A program made the position numbers and the translations under genes. Shown here piece by piece: positions 17,566-28,044 of a stretch of 64,000 nucleotides of DNA; position 1 is the stretch's first letter, and each line of letters begins with the position of its first letter. The notes beneath the pieces are model-generated. The model was not told the origin of the DNA. It ran no database searches and saw nothing but the letters and a program-made list of their open reading frames with translations. The stretch lies in assembly GCF_013371215.1 (NCBI RefSeq), contig NZ_JABWMH010000001.1:558001-622000 (forward strand), given 5' to 3'. Source of the DNA: Parasphingorhabdus flavimaris. Lineage in GTDB: Bacteria; Pseudomonadota; Alphaproteobacteria; Sphingomonadales; Sphingomonadaceae.

Positions 17566-19008
17566 ATGAACAGTTCGGCGACATTATTGCTTTTCGGCGC
17601 AACCGGGGATCTGTCCAAGCGCATGCTTTTGCCGTCGCTCTATGCGCTGCACGAAGATGAGCTGATCGACGCCGATGTGAAGATCGTCGGCACGGCGCGC
17701 AGCGAACTGGACGATCGGGAATTCCGCGACATGGCGGAATCGGCTCTGGAACAATATCTGCCCGATGATCGTCAGACAAAGGACCAGATATCCGGTTTTC
17801 TGAAACGCCTTTCCTATCAGCAACTGGATGCGTCATCGACCAAGGGTTTCGGCGATCTGGCGAGCAAGATTGGTGACATTTCGGGCGGTCTCGCCATCTT
17901 CCTCTCGACCGCACCAACCTTGTTCGAAGCGACTATCGCGGGATTGAAGTCCGCTGGACTGACCGGCGAAAATGTCCGCATCGGTCTTGAAAAACCGCTG
18001 GGCAACGATCTGCAATCCTCTAATGCGATCAACGATGCAGTGGCCGAGGCATTTCCCGAGGGACGGATCTTCAGGATCGACCATTATCTCGGCAAGGAAA
18101 CCGTCCAGAATCTGATGGCATTGCGTTTCGCCAACATGATGTTCGAGCCATTGTGGAATTCAAATGGTATCGACCATATCGAGATTACGGTTGCCGAAAC
18201 CGTCGGACTGGAAGGGCGTCACAGCTTTTATGAGAAAACCGGCGCGTTGCGCGACATGGTGCAGAATCATATTCTGCAGCTTGTCGGGCTTATCGCAATG
18301 GAGCCGCCTGCAAATCTCGACGCCACCTCGGTTCGCGACGAGAAGGTCAAGGTGCTGCGTTCCTTGCGCCCGGTGATTGCCGAACATGTTGTTCGCGGGC
18401 AATATGGCAATGGCGCGGTCAAGGGCGAGGCGGTTTCGTCCTATCAGGATAATCTTGGCGACAGTTCGGAGACGGAAACCTTTGTCGCGCTGAAAGTCTT
18501 TGTCGATAACTGGCGCTGGCAGGGCGTGCCGTTCTACATCCGGACCGGCAAGCGGCTCGCCGAACGACGGAGCGAAATCGTTGTCCAGTTCAAAAGCGTG
18601 CCGCACAATATTTTTGCGCGCGGCGGGACCAGGCTGAACGCGAACCGGTTGGTCATCCGTCTGCAACCCGAAGAATATGTCCGGCTTCAGGTCATGGCGA
18701 AAGAGCCAGGGCTGGACCGCGACGGCATCGTGTTGCGCGAAGTCCCGCTTGATCTCTCGCTGACCCAGGCATTTTCAAAAACCCGCAAGCGGATCGCTTA
18801 CGAAAGGCTGTTGATCGACCTGATTGAGGGTGACCCGACATTGTTCGTCCGCAGGGACGAGGTCGAGGCGCAATGGCATTGGATCGACGCCATCCGCAAG
18901 GTCTGGGAAGCAAATGACGTGGCCGTAAAATCATATGGTTCCGGAAGCTGGGGGCCGTCTGCCGCGATCGCGCTGACCGAACGGGACGGGGTGAGCTGGA
19001 ATGACTGA
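17566..19008 (+). CDS. zwf: Glucose-6-phosphate 1-dehydrogenase
   Basis: A 480-residue protein, normal length. The NADP-binding Rossmann loop is LLLFGATGDLSKRMLLPSLY. The substrate-binding and catalytic RIDHYLGKE is around residues 170-178 (D172, H173), and FYIRTGKRL follows later. It oxidises glucose-6-phosphate to 6-phosphogluconolactone in the cytosol. It is the first gene of zwf-pgl-edd-glk-eda, whose members all overlap or abut. pgl starts within its last codons (8-bp overlap). The LacI-type operator at 17485 suggests sugar induction. Confidence 0.97.
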   Translation: MNSSATLLLFGATGDLSKRMLLPSLYALHEDELIDADVKIVGTARSELDDREFRDMAESALEQYLPDDRQTKDQISGFLKRLSYQQLDASSTKGFGDLASKIGDISGGLAIFLSTAPTLFEATIAGLKSAGLTGENVRIGLEKPLGNDLQSSNAINDAVAEAFPEGRIFRIDHYLGKETVQNLMALRFANMMFEPLWNSNGIDHIEITVAETVGLEGRHSFYEKTGALRDMVQNHILQLVGLIAMEPPANLDATSVRDEKVKVLRSLRPVIAEHVVRGQYGNGAVKGEAVSSYQDNLGDSSETETFVALKVFVDNWRWQGVPFYIRTGKRLAERRSEIVVQFKSVPHNIFARGGTRLNANRLVIRLQPEEYVRLQVMAKEPGLDRDGIVLREVPLDLSLTQAFSKTRKRIAYERLLIDLIEGDPTLFVRRDEVEAQWHWIDAIRKVWEANDVAVKSYGSGSWGPSAAIALTERDGVSWND

Positions 19009-19645
19009 TATGCAATCTGAAATATCTGCATCGGCCCCGATCAGCTGGGCGGTCAAGACCGATGCGCTAGGCGTGGCGGACCATGTCGCCAAGATTGTCG
19101 AACAGCCCGGCCCGCATCGCATCGCGGTTCCCGGCGGCAACACGCCGATCGCAATTTTCGATATTCTCTCCCGTCAGACCTTGCCCTGGGGAACGGTGAC
19201 AATCAGTTTGACCGACGACAGGATCGTGCCCATCAGGCACCCCGCCAGCAACCAGGCCAAGCTCGCCAGGGCCTTTGACGCTACAGCTGCGCATATAGAA
19301 CCACTGGTTCGCGGAAATCAGGTTGCGCCGTTTGATCTGGTCTGGCTGGGCATGGGTGCAGACGGTCATATAGCCTCGCTTTTTCCGAACATGACCTGCG
19401 ATGATCAGGACAGTCCGGCGGTCATCCACACGGTTCCTGATCCGTTGCCGGTCGAGGCGCCATTTGAGAGGCTCAGTCTGAACATGGCCGCGCTGACTGC
19501 GACCCGGGAAATCATCCTGGTGGTGCGCGGCTGCGACAAGAAAAACATTCTCGAAGCGGCCATAGCTGGCGATACGGACGTACCGGTTGCGCGGCTGTTC
19601 CGGCGAGCGAACTGTCCGATCACGATCTTTTGGAGCCGCTCATGA
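19001..19645 (+). CDS. pgl: 6-phosphogluconolactonase
   Basis: A 214-residue protein of the DevB/SOL type, somewhat short but complete. Motifs are IAVPGGNTPIAIFDIL, WGTVTISLTDDRIVP and DLVWLGMGADGHIASLFPN. It hydrolyses 6-phosphogluconolactone to 6-phosphogluconate, linking Zwf and Edd. It overlaps zwf at its start and edd at its stop (ATGA), so translation is likely coupled. Confidence 0.95.
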   Translation: MTDMQSEISASAPISWAVKTDALGVADHVAKIVEQPGPHRIAVPGGNTPIAIFDILSRQTLPWGTVTISLTDDRIVPIRHPASNQAKLARAFDATAAHIEPLVRGNQVAPFDLVWLGMGADGHIASLFPNMTCDDQDSPAVIHTVPDPLPVEAPFERLSLNMAALTATREIILVVRGCDKKNILEAAIAGDTDVPVARLFRRANCPITIFWSRS

Positions 19646-21477
19646 CATTGCACCCGACAGTCGAAAAAGTCACCGGCAGGATCATCGAGCGATCGCGCCC
19701 GTCGCGTAGCGCCTATCTCGACCTGATCGACAGGCAGCGTGAAGCCGGGGTTCACAGGCCGACATTGTCCTGCGGAAATCTGGCCCATGGTTTCGCTGCC
19801 AGTGGCGACGACAAGGCCGCCATTCGTGGTGGCAAGACGATGAATATTGGCGTGGTCACCGCTTATAATGACATGCTGTCGGCCCACCAGCCTTATGGGC
19901 GCTATCCGGAACAGATAAAGATTTTCGCGCGTGAAAAAGGCGCGACGGCCCAGATCGCCGGTGGCGTGCCGGCGATGTGCGACGGCGTCACCCAGGGCCA
20001 GGACAGTATGGAGCTTTCGCTGTTCAGCCGCGACGTGATCGCGATGAGCACTGCGATTGCGCTCAGCCACGGAATGTTCGAGGGAGCGCTGCTGCTCGGA
20101 ATCTGCGACAAGATTGTCCCCGGGCTGCTGATCGGCGCTTTGCGTTTCGGTCACCTGCCAACGATCTTGGTTCCGGCGGGGCCGATGCCTTCGGGTCTCG
20201 CCAACAAGGAAAAGATACGCGTTCGTCAGCTGTTTGCGGAAGGCAAGATCGGAAAGCAGGAATTGCTCGACGCCGAGAGCGCCAGCTATCACGGCGCCGG
20301 GACCTGCACCTTTTTCGGCACCGCCAACTCCAACCAGATGATGATGGAGATGATGGGCCTCCATGTTCCGGGCAGCAGTTTTGTCAATCCCGGCAACAAG
20401 CTCCGTCAGGAACTGACCCGGGCCGCAGTGCATCGGGTGACCGAGATCGGATGGGGTGTCGGCGAAGATTCCGCCACGGATTATCGACCACTGGGTCATT
20501 GCATTGATGAGAAGGCGATCGTCAACGCGGTCGTGGGTCTGCTCGCGACCGGCGGTTCGACCAACCATGTCCTGCATCTCCCCGCGATTGCAAGAGCGGC
20601 TGGGATCATCCTGGACTGGGATGATATGGACGAGCTTTCAAAAGCGGTGCCGCTGATCGCCGCCATTTATCCCAATGGTGCCGGTGACGTGAACTATTTT
20701 GCGGCGGCAGGCGGCATGCCCTTTGTCATTCGCGAGCTGGTCGATGCCGGACTCGCGCACGGCGATATCAAAACCGTCTATGGTGCATCGCTCAGGGACG
20801 GCGCGCAGGAGCCCTATATCGCCCAAGACAGGCTCGCGTTCAAGGCTGCCCCTGCAACCAGCCTGGACGAGAGCATATTAAAGCCCGTTAGCGACCCGTT
20901 CAAACCCGACGGCGGCCTGCGTCTCCTGAAGGGCAATCTCGGCAGGGCAACGATGAAAACCAGTGCGGTTGATCAATCCCGTTGGACCATCGAAGCGCCG
21001 GCCCTGGTCTTTGACGATCAAAATGATGTTATGGCCGCTTTCAAGGCAGGCGAGCTGGAAAGAGACGTGGTGGTCGTTGTCCGGTTCCAGGGCCCGGCGG
21101 CCAACGGGATGCCGGAACTTCACAAATTGAGTTCGCCGCTGGGTGTTTTGCAGGACCGGGGTTTCAAGGTTGCCTTCGTCACGGATGGCAGAATGTCGGG
21201 CGCCAGCGGTAAAATTCCGTCGGCCATTCATGTCTCTCCCGAAGCGTACAAGGGCGGACCACTGGGTAAATTACGGGACGGCGATTTGATAAGGGTTTGC
21301 GCGCAAGAGGGAGTCCTCGAGATATTGGCGGATGAGCTGGAGTGGGAAAGTCGCTCTGCGGCTCCGCCACCGCCGCGACCGCTCGGCACAGGGCGCGAGC
21401 TTTTTGCAATGCTGCGCCACCATTGTGACGAGGCTGAAATGGGCGGTTCTGCAATGTTGAGCGAGGCGGGCCTCTAA
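19642..21477 (+). CDS. edd: Phosphogluconate dehydratase
   Basis: About 611 residues, the family's usual length. The iron-sulfur cluster cysteines are visible in GGVPAMCDGVTQGQDSM, LLLGICDKIVPG and YHGAGTCTFFGTANSNQ of the IlvD/Edd family. It converts 6-phosphogluconate to KDPG. The ATG at 19642 overlaps the pgl stop (ATGA) and is preferred to an in-frame start 12 bp earlier. The C-terminal DGRMSGASGKIPSAIHVSPEA is typical. Confidence 0.97.
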   Translation: MTLHPTVEKVTGRIIERSRPSRSAYLDLIDRQREAGVHRPTLSCGNLAHGFAASGDDKAAIRGGKTMNIGVVTAYNDMLSAHQPYGRYPEQIKIFAREKGATAQIAGGVPAMCDGVTQGQDSMELSLFSRDVIAMSTAIALSHGMFEGALLLGICDKIVPGLLIGALRFGHLPTILVPAGPMPSGLANKEKIRVRQLFAEGKIGKQELLDAESASYHGAGTCTFFGTANSNQMMMEMMGLHVPGSSFVNPGNKLRQELTRAAVHRVTEIGWGVGEDSATDYRPLGHCIDEKAIVNAVVGLLATGGSTNHVLHLPAIARAAGIILDWDDMDELSKAVPLIAAIYPNGAGDVNYFAAAGGMPFVIRELVDAGLAHGDIKTVYGASLRDGAQEPYIAQDRLAFKAAPATSLDESILKPVSDPFKPDGGLRLLKGNLGRATMKTSAVDQSRWTIEAPALVFDDQNDVMAAFKAGELERDVVVVVRFQGPAANGMPELHKLSSPLGVLQDRGFKVAFVTDGRMSGASGKIPSAIHVSPEAYKGGPLGKLRDGDLIRVCAQEGVLEILADELEWESRSAAPPPPRPLGTGRELFAMLRHHCDEAEMGGSAMLSEAGL

Positions 21478-22448
21478 TGATCCAGGAAATCATGGTTGCC
21501 GACATTGGCGGTACACACGCCAGATTTGCCATAGCCGTCGTAGAGGATGGTCATATCGCGCGCCTCGATCACCAGATCACCATGAACAGCGCGGATCATG
21601 CGAGCCTCCAGATCGCGTGGGAGGCTTATGGAGAGGAAGTAGGACGCAAGCTTCCATCCGATGGCGCCATAGCGGTGGCTGGACCGGTTGGCGGCGATGT
21701 GCTGCACCTGACCAACAACAGCTGGATGATCCGTCCCCACTTGATCAGGGAAAAACTGAGGCTGGAACGCTATAGTCTGGTCAATGATTTCGGTGCGGTC
21801 GGCCATGCCGTGGCGTTGCTGGAGAATGAGCATTTCAAGCATATTTGCGGACCCGATATTCCGCTCAATGAAAAAGGATTGATTACGGTTCTGGGTCCCG
21901 GAACCGGCATGGGTGTTGCGCATGTGATGCGGCAGGGGGGCGATTATCAGGTAACCGAAACCGAAGGCGGGCATATCGATTTTGCACCGCATGACGATGT
22001 CGAAGACCGATTGCTCAAGCATTTGCGCAGCGAACATGGTCGTGTCTCGGTTGAACGGGTGGTCTCGGGGCCGGCTCTCCAGACCATTTACCACGTGCTC
22101 GCCGAGGTTGAGGGGCAGGCGACCAGACGCATGGATGACAAGGCTCTCTGGCAGCTGGCTCTGTCCGGTGAAGACAGTCTCGCTTCCGCCGCATTCGACC
22201 GGTTCTGTTTGTGTTTTGGCGCATTTGCCGGTGACATCACGCTGGCGCAAGGCGCCGGTTCTGTGGTGATTGCTGGCGGCGTGGGAAGCCGGATCGGACA
22301 TCGCCTGCCATCATCAGGCTTTCGCGAAAGATTCAAAGCGAAGGGGCGCTTCCAATCGTTGATGGAGCAAATTCCGGTCAGGCAACTGCTCCATGACCAA
22401 CCCGGCCTGTTCGGCGCGGCCGGGGCCTTTATCAAGGAACACCGATGA
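21477..22448 (+). CDS. glk: Glucokinase (ROK-independent bacterial Glk type)
   Basis: A 323-residue protein with the phosphate-binding start [15 protein letters not shown], then [39 protein letters not shown] and [11 protein letters not shown]. It phosphorylates glucose with ATP, which fits a permease rather than PTS route of entry. Its ATG overlaps the edd stop (TAATG), and eda overlaps its end. Confidence 0.96.
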   Translation: MIQEIMVADIGGTHARFAIAVVEDGHIARLDHQITMNSADHASLQIAWEAYGEEVGRKLPSDGAIAVAGPVGGDVLHLTNNSWMIRPHLIREKLRLERYSLVNDFGAVGHAVALLENEHFKHICGPDIPLNEKGLITVLGPGTGMGVAHVMRQGGDYQVTETEGGHIDFAPHDDVEDRLLKHLRSEHGRVSVERVVSGPALQTIYHVLAEVEGQATRRMDDKALWQLALSGEDSLASAAFDRFCLCFGAFAGDITLAQGAGSVVIAGGVGSRIGHRLPSSGFRERFKAKGRFQSLMEQIPVRQLLHDQPGLFGAAGAFIKEHR

Positions 22449-23056
22449 AACCGATCGAGCGGATCATGCGAACGGCGCCTGTCATACCGGTGCTGGTCAT
22501 CGATAATGTTGCGGGCGCCATTCCGATTGCGCGGGCACTGGTCGCTGGCGGTCTCAATGTTTTGGAAGTTACCTTGCGGACGGATGCCGCCCTGGAAGCA
22601 ATTGAAGAAATGGCACAAGTAGACGGCGCGATCGTCGGTGCTGGGACAGTGACGAATGAAACCCAGCTCGACGCTGCGATGTCTGCGGGTGCCGAATTCA
22701 TCGTATCGCCGGGCCTGACCAATAAACTGGGTCGAGCCGCAATTGCAGGGGGAATACCATTTCTTCCTGGGATCGCCACTGCCGGAGACATCATGCGCGG
22801 ATTGGATCTCGGGCTCGAGCATTTCAAATTTTTCCCGGCAGTGGCTTCGGGGGGCATTGCGTCGCTGAAGGCGCTCGCGGGTCCCTTTGGTGGGTGCAAA
22901 TTCTGTCCGACCGGCGGCATTACGGAGGATTTGATGGCTGGCTGGCTGGCATTGCCGCAGGTCCTGTGCGTTGGAGGAAGCTGGGTCGTGCCAGCCGGGC
23001 CGATCGATAGCGATTTGATAGCGGCGAATGCCAGGGCCGTTTCGCAAGCCAACTGA
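22445..23056 (+). CDS. eda: KDPG aldolase (2-keto-3-deoxy-6-phosphogluconate aldolase)
   Basis: A 203-residue single TIM barrel. The Schiff-base lysine is K128 in EHFKFFPA, and the catalytic Glu lies in [30 protein letters not shown] and VGGSWVVP are typical. It cleaves KDPG to pyruvate and glyceraldehyde-3-phosphate. It is the last gene of the Entner-Doudoroff operon and converges with the LuxR-type regulator gene 28 bp away. Confidence 0.97.
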   Translation: MKPIERIMRTAPVIPVLVIDNVAGAIPIARALVAGGLNVLEVTLRTDAALEAIEEMAQVDGAIVGAGTVTNETQLDAAMSAGAEFIVSPGLTNKLGRAAIAGGIPFLPGIATAGDIMRGLDLGLEHFKFFPAVASGGIASLKALAGPFGGCKFCPTGGITEDLMAGWLALPQVLCVGGSWVVPAGPIDSDLIAANARAVSQAN

Positions 23057-23084
23057 CATATTTGACGCGCAACTGATCTCCGCC

Positions 23085-24185
23085 CTAGGTCAGCGCGACG
23101 ATGCTCGCCAGAATCAGGCGCACCAGATCGGCCTGACCGCGCGTCCCGGTCTTGGCATATATCCGTTTTGAATAGAGCCTGGCGGTTTCGTGGGTCAGGC
23201 CGAGCAAGGTCGCGGCTTCCCTGATCGTGACGCCATGGCTTATATGCAGCGCAAGCCGCGCTTCCTGGATCGTGAGGCCGAAAAGATTGGCCAGATGGTC
23301 GCTGCGCTCGGCGCTGCTGGATCGCTCGCCATGGACAAAGGCGATGGCCACGGGCTGAATCGCGCCGGGCAGGTCTGCTGGTGGATTGGTGAGCAGCATA
23401 TCCAGCCATGGCTCGTCCGACAGATGCACGGTCCGCACCACGCTTTCCCCAGCCTGACGCATTTTCAGAAATTGGCGCAAGACACCCTGGGCATCGGCGC
23501 GTTCGGCTACCAGCCGTCCATCGGGAGATTTGCGCAATGTCTGTGCCTCCTGCACGAGCGCTTCCGCCTGTTCGCTCATGTCGATGATCCGGCCGGAGCC
23601 GTCGAGCATGAACCAGCCGAAATTGAGCCGCATGATCGCGTCGGCAGAAATGCCCGCTTTCAGCCTCTGCCGCTCCAGCTCTGAATGGGTGCCGGCGGCG
23701 ATCGCCAGATGGTTGGCGAGGGCGCCCAGCAATGCGCCGTCGCTGGCAGAGAAATTGCTATCCTTGCGGCCCAGCGAAATCCAGATTTGCCCGCCATTGG
23801 GTTCTGCAACCCGCATGATGCGGGCGAAGCGCACATTCGGGTCCCGCAGGAACAGCGCTTTGAACCGGCTCTGGCGCGGATCATCGGGGTCGAGAAATTC
23901 GTCGAGAGAATAGACCCGGTTGAGCCGCATCGCATAATGCGGCAACGCCGCGACCTTTCCGAAGTCTTTCTGGTAAATTTCGTTGATATCATCGGAACCC
24001 GGTCTGGCGGCCGGAATCTGGACGGATTGCAACCAGTCATGGTCACCCTGAAAAAACAGATTGGCGTAGTCAGCTGCGGTTCTGCGTTTCAATTGCGCGA
24101 GAAAATTCTCCCATGGCGGCGCGCCGAGCGTGCCGCGGTGCAGGGCCGCGATCAGGTCATGTTCTTCGCTCAATATCACCGACAT
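23085..24185 (-). CDS. LuxR-type HTH transcriptional regulator
   Basis: A 366-residue protein. The C-terminal LuxR/GerE HTH is at about 300-365 ([58 protein letters not shown]). The N-terminal 280 residues have no clear domain; a PAS-like stretch ([29 protein letters not shown]) may sense a ligand. It is divergent from cysD with only 29 bp between the start codons, so it may control sulfate assimilation or only itself. No receiver domain is seen, so it is not a standard response regulator. Confidence 0.87.
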   Translation of the reverse strand: MSVILSEEHDLIAALHRGTLGAPPWENFLAQLKRRTAADYANLFFQGDHDWLQSVQIPAARPGSDDINEIYQKDFGKVAALPHYAMRLNRVYSLDEFLDPDDPRQSRFKALFLRDPNVRFARIMRVAEPNGGQIWISLGRKDSNFSASDGALLGALANHLAIAAGTHSELERQRLKAGISADAIMRLNFGWFMLDGSGRIIDMSEQAEALVQEAQTLRKSPDGRLVAERADAQGVLRQFLKMRQAGESVVRTVHLSDEPWLDMLLTNPPADLPGAIQPVAIAFVHGERSSSAERSDHLANLFGLTIQEARLALHISHGVTIREAATLLGLTHETARLYSKRIYAKTGTRGQADLVRLILASIVALT

Positions 24186-24198
24186 TCGTCACGCATAT

Positions 24199-24208
24199 CC
24201 CATATGGG
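24199..24208. promoter_or_regulatory. Palindrome between LuxR-type gene and cysD
   Basis: CCCATATGGG, perfectly symmetric, lies in the 29-bp gap between the two divergent start codons. It could be an operator shared by both genes; it is also where the cysD ribosome-binding site (GGGAA) must lie. Confidence 0.4.
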
Positions 24209-24214
24209 AACTGC

Positions 24215-25183
24215 ATGCGACTCAAAAGCGCCTATGACACATTCGAACGAACAGAACTGGACCCCCTAGTGACCCGTATCCTGACCCATTTAGAGCGGCT
24301 CGAAGCCGAAGCCATTCATATCATGCGCGAAGTCGTTGCCGAGGCGCAAAAGCCGGTGATGATGTACAGCGTCGGCAAGGATAGCGCGGTTCTGCTGCAT
24401 CTCGCGAAAAAGGCCTTTTATCCATCTCCTCCCCCATTTCCGTTGCTCCACGTCGATACGACCTGGAAATTCAAGGACATGTACGCGCTGCGCGAAAAGG
24501 CGGCGGAGGATGCGGGTATGGAATTGATCGTCCATCACAATGCGGAAGCGAAAGAACGCGGCATCAACCCGTTTGATCACGGTCCGCTCCATACCGACAT
24601 GTGGAAGACAGAGGGCCTGAAACAGGCGCTCGACCTCCATGGCTTTGATGTGGCCTTCGGTGGCGCGCGGCGCGACGAAGAGAAAAGCCGCGCGAAAGAG
24701 CGTGTCTTTTCATTCCGCACCGCCAGCCACGGCTGGGACCCAAAAAACCAGCGGCCGGAATTGTGGAACCTCTATAACGCCAGGAAAGCCAAGGGCGAAA
24801 GCATCCGTGTTTTTCCGATCAGCAACTGGACCGAGCTGGACATCTGGCAATATATCATGGCGGAAAATATTGAGATCGTGCCGCTTTATTTCGCCGCCAT
24901 GCGCCCGACATACATGCACGAAGGCAGCCTGTTCATGGCCGATGATATCGGACGGCTGGAACAGGTGATGGGCCACAAGCCGGAAATCACCAACCGGTCC
25001 GTACGCTTTCGCACATTGGGATGTTTCCCGTTGACCGGAGCGGTCGAGAGCACCGCCTCGACTCTTGCCGAAGTGGTGCAGGAAATGCTGCTGACCACCA
25101 CCAGCGAAAGGCAGGGGCGCGTGATCGACAAGGACGAAGGTGGCGCCGGCATGGAGAAGAAGAAGCAGGAGGGCTATTTCTGA
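24215..25183 (+). CDS. cysD: Sulfate adenylyltransferase subunit 2
   Basis: A 322-residue protein of the PP-loop ATP pyrophosphatase type ([20 protein letters not shown]). [29 protein letters not shown] and the C-terminal [14 protein letters not shown] are typical CysD features. With CysN it makes APS from sulfate and ATP. ATG at 24215 gives about 20 residues more than E. coli CysD; a GTG at the next conserved position lacks a ribosome-binding site. The stop overlaps the cysNC start. Confidence 0.95.
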   Translation: MRLKSAYDTFERTELDPLVTRILTHLERLEAEAIHIMREVVAEAQKPVMMYSVGKDSAVLLHLAKKAFYPSPPPFPLLHVDTTWKFKDMYALREKAAEDAGMELIVHHNAEAKERGINPFDHGPLHTDMWKTEGLKQALDLHGFDVAFGGARRDEEKSRAKERVFSFRTASHGWDPKNQRPELWNLYNARKAKGESIRVFPISNWTELDIWQYIMAENIEIVPLYFAAMRPTYMHEGSLFMADDIGRLEQVMGHKPEITNRSVRFRTLGCFPLTGAVESTASTLAEVVQEMLLTTTSERQGRVIDKDEGGAGMEKKKQEGYF

Positions 25184-27108
25184 TGACCGATAGCAGCGGA
25201 AAAGACCCGATCTACAGAACCGACGCGCTGATCGGGGAGGATATTGACGCCTATCTCGCCCAGCACCAGAACAAGGAATTGCTCCGGTTCATCACTTGCG
25301 GCAGCGTCGACGATGGCAAGAGCACGCTGATCGGCCGGCTGCTCTACGACAGCAAGATGATCTTTGAGGACCAGCTGGCTGCGCTGGAAGCGGATAGCAG
25401 GAAATCGGGCACGCAGGGGCAGGAGATAGATTTTGCGCTGCTGGTGGACGGTCTTGCCGCCGAGCGCGAGCAGGGCATCACCATTGACGTCGCCTACCGG
25501 TTTTTCGCGACCGAGAAACGCAAGTTCATCGTCGCCGATACCCCGGGCCACGAACAATATACCCGCAATATGGTCACCGGCGCCTCGACCGCAGACGCCG
25601 CGGTCATCCTGATCGATGCGCGCAAAGGCGTGCTGGTCCAGACCCGCCGTCATTCCTATCTCGCCCATTTGCTCGGCATCAAGAATCTGGTTCTGGCCGT
25701 GAATAAGATGGATCTGGTTGATTATGATCAGGACATATTTGACAATATCGTCAGAGAATATGGCGAATTTGCTGCGGAAATCGGCATAGAAAGCTTCACC
25801 GCGATCCCGATTTCGGGCTTCCGGGGCGACAATATCACCGACGCGCCATCGGCCAATATGCCTTGGTACGGCGGGCGTGCGCTGATCGCCCATCTCGAGA
25901 ATATCGAGATCGCGACCAATGCTGCGCAGGAGAAACCGTTCCGCATGCCGGTGCAATGGGTCAACCGCCCCAATCTCGATTTCCGCGGCTTCTCCGGACT
26001 GATTTCCACCGGTATTGTGAAGAAGGGCGATCCGGTCCGGATCGTCCCGTCCGGCAAGAACAGCACCGTCAAGAGTATCGTCACCCTCGATGGCGAACTC
26101 GATGAAGCGGTAGCTGGCCAGTCGGTTACCATTCTCCTTGATGACGAAATCGACTGCTCGCGCGGAGACGTCATTGCTTGTGCGGACGATCCGCCTGAGA
26201 TTTCCGACCAGTTCGAATCCACCATCGTCTGGATGAGCGGTGAAGCGCTCAAACCGGGCCGCGGCTATTGGCTCAAGCTGGCCACCCAGACGGTCAGCGT
26301 CTCGGTGCAGGAACCGAAATATGAGATCAACATCAACACGATGGAGCGGCTTGCTGCCAAGACGCTGGAGCTCAACGCCATCGGTGTTGCCGAAGTCCAT
26401 ACCGACAAGCCGATCGTGTTCGAATCTTATGCTGACAGCCGCGCACTCGGCGGCTTCATTCTGGTCGACAAGATCACCAATGCTACGGTTGCCGCCGGTA
26501 TGCTGCATTTCAGCCTGCGCCGCGCCGCCAACGTTCACTGGCAGGCAACGACAATAACCCGCGAAGAGCACGGGCTGCTCAAAAACCAGACCCCGCGGGT
26601 CCTGTGGTTCACCGGCCTCTCGGGCTCGGGCAAGTCGACCATCGCCAATGAGGTGGAAAAAAGCCTCAATCTGATGAACCGCCACACGTTCCTGCTCGAC
26701 GGCGACAATGTCCGGCACGGTCTCAACAAGGATCTCGGCTTTACCGAAGCGGACCGGATCGAGAATATCCGGCGCGTCGGCGAAGTGGCAAAGCTGATGA
26801 CCGACGCGGGATTGATCGTGTTGACCGCCTTCATCAGTCCGTTCCGCGCCGAGCGGAAAATGGTGCGTGAAATGCTGCCCGAGGATGAATTTATCGAGAT
26901 TTTCGTCGATACGCCACTCGCTGTGGCCGAAGAGCGTGACGTGAAGGGGCTTTACAAGAAAGCCCGCAGCGGTCAGCTGAAAAACTTCACCGGTATCGAC
27001 AGCCCCTACGAGCCCCCGGAAAACCCGGAAATCCGCGTGAATACCGTCGAGATGACACCGGCGGAAGCCGCCGATTATATCATCCGCCAGATCATGCCGT
27101 TGAAATGA
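25183..27108 (+). CDS. cysNC: Bifunctional sulfate adenylyltransferase subunit 1 / APS kinase
   Basis: A 641-residue fusion. Residues 1 to about 455 are the EF-Tu-like GTPase CysN (G1 GSVDDGKST at 40-48, G3 [10 protein letters not shown]4 NKMDL). Residues from about 470 are CysC APS kinase (P-loop GLSGSGKST at 478-486, then [16 protein letters not shown] and [15 protein letters not shown]). It drives APS formation with GTP and then phosphorylates APS to PAPS. The start overlaps the cysD stop (TGATGA gives ATG at 25183). PAPS is the donor for the TPR sulfotransferase in this window as well as the reduction route. Confidence 0.97.
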   Translation: MTDSSGKDPIYRTDALIGEDIDAYLAQHQNKELLRFITCGSVDDGKSTLIGRLLYDSKMIFEDQLAALEADSRKSGTQGQEIDFALLVDGLAAEREQGITIDVAYRFFATEKRKFIVADTPGHEQYTRNMVTGASTADAAVILIDARKGVLVQTRRHSYLAHLLGIKNLVLAVNKMDLVDYDQDIFDNIVREYGEFAAEIGIESFTAIPISGFRGDNITDAPSANMPWYGGRALIAHLENIEIATNAAQEKPFRMPVQWVNRPNLDFRGFSGLISTGIVKKGDPVRIVPSGKNSTVKSIVTLDGELDEAVAGQSVTILLDDEIDCSRGDVIACADDPPEISDQFESTIVWMSGEALKPGRGYWLKLATQTVSVSVQEPKYEININTMERLAAKTLELNAIGVAEVHTDKPIVFESYADSRALGGFILVDKITNATVAAGMLHFSLRRAANVHWQATTITREEHGLLKNQTPRVLWFTGLSGSGKSTIANEVEKSLNLMNRHTFLLDGDNVRHGLNKDLGFTEADRIENIRRVGEVAKLMTDAGLIVLTAFISPFRAERKMVREMLPEDEFIEIFVDTPLAVAEERDVKGLYKKARSGQLKNFTGIDSPYEPPENPEIRVNTVEMTPAEAADYIIRQIMPLK

Positions 27109-27842
27109 GCGATATTATGACCGACGCCGATCTCGCCTCCGAACTCGCGCTATCAGCCGGACGGATTTTGCTGGAATTACGCGAAAGCGGCAAGTTCGAG
27201 GGCAAAGAACTTGGCAAGGCGGGGGACGAAGCGGCGAACGCGTTTCTGGTCCGCGCCTTGCGCGAGCAAAGGCCCGAGGACGGCCTGCTTTCCGAAGAAA
27301 GCAAGGACACCGCAGAACGGCTGGAAAAATCCCGTGTCTGGATCGTCGATCCGGTCGATGGCACAAGAGAATATGGGGAAGGGCGGCCGGACTGGGCTGT
27401 CCATGTCGCTCTGGCGATCGATGGCGTTGCAACCACCGGCGCCGTCGCGTTGCCGGGGCTGGATGGCGGGCTTGTTCTCCGTACCGACAAGATCGACAAA
27501 TTCCCCGTTCATGACGGACCTCCGCGTCTGGTTGTCAGTCGCACGCGGCCTGCAGCGGAGGCGGTGTCCGTGGCCGGTCGGTTGGGCGGACAATTGGTGC
27601 CGATGGGTTCGGCGGGAGCAAAAGCCATGGCTGTTGTAAGGGGAGAAGCCGAAATATATCTTCATTCGGGCGGCCAGTTCGAATGGGACAGCTGCGCGCC
27701 GGTGGCGGTTGCGCTGGCTTATGGCCTGCATTGCTCGCGCATCGACGGTTCGCCGCTCGTCTATAATCAGGAAGACACCTATATGCCCGACCTGTTGATC
27801 TGCAGACCGGAATGGGCGGGCGAGGTTTTTGAATTGCTATAG
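27105..27842 (+). CDS. cysQ: 3'(2'),5'-bisphosphate nucleotidase CysQ
   Basis: A 245-residue protein of the inositol-monophosphatase superfamily. The metal sites are LLSEESKDT and [15 protein letters not shown], and the C-terminal site is [16 protein letters not shown]. It converts PAP, the by-product of sulfotransfer or PAPS reduction, to AMP. It overlaps cysNC by 4 bp (ATGA). No reductase genes (cysH/cysI) follow, so the operon ends at PAPS and PAP recycling within this window. Confidence 0.95.
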   Translation: MSDIMTDADLASELALSAGRILLELRESGKFEGKELGKAGDEAANAFLVRALREQRPEDGLLSEESKDTAERLEKSRVWIVDPVDGTREYGEGRPDWAVHVALAIDGVATTGAVALPGLDGGLVLRTDKIDKFPVHDGPPRLVVSRTRPAAEAVSVAGRLGGQLVPMGSAGAKAMAVVRGEAEIYLHSGGQFEWDSCAPVAVALAYGLHCSRIDGSPLVYNQEDTYMPDLLICRPEWAGEVFELL

Positions 27843-27867
27843 AGCTGAATGAACGATCACCACATGT

Positions 27868-27879
27868 TGCCGGCCGGCA
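27868..27879. repeat. Palindrome downstream of cysQ
   Basis: TGCCGGCCGGCA is perfectly symmetric, 26 bp after the cysQ stop, in the 200-bp gap before the convergent response-regulator gene. It has no T-run, so it is not a clear terminator. Confidence 0.35.
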
Positions 27880-28044
27880 TCCTTCTTCCAGCAGCGAGCC
27901 TGTGAAAGAGCTCAGATATTCGGGATCACAAGACTGTTTCCCCAGGCACTTGTGTGCGGCTTATTGAAGGCGATCGCTCGCAAGACGAATATATCATCAG
28001 ACGCGACGCTCACGATGGGGCGGTCCTTTGGCTTGCCTATCCCT

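Noticed and set aside
19405-20577. 390-codon minus-strand frame opposite pgl/edd
   Set aside because: It is an antisense shadow of two well-identified enzymes and spans their junction.
25174-26718. 514-codon minus-strand frame opposite cysNC
   Set aside because: It is a mirror of the strongly coding cysNC frame, as commonly seen in GC-rich genes; its peptide has no motif and cysNC is unambiguous.
27868-27879. Terminator of the cys operon
   Set aside because: The TGCCGGCCGGCA palindrome is only 12 bp with no loop and no T-run, so termination there cannot be supported.
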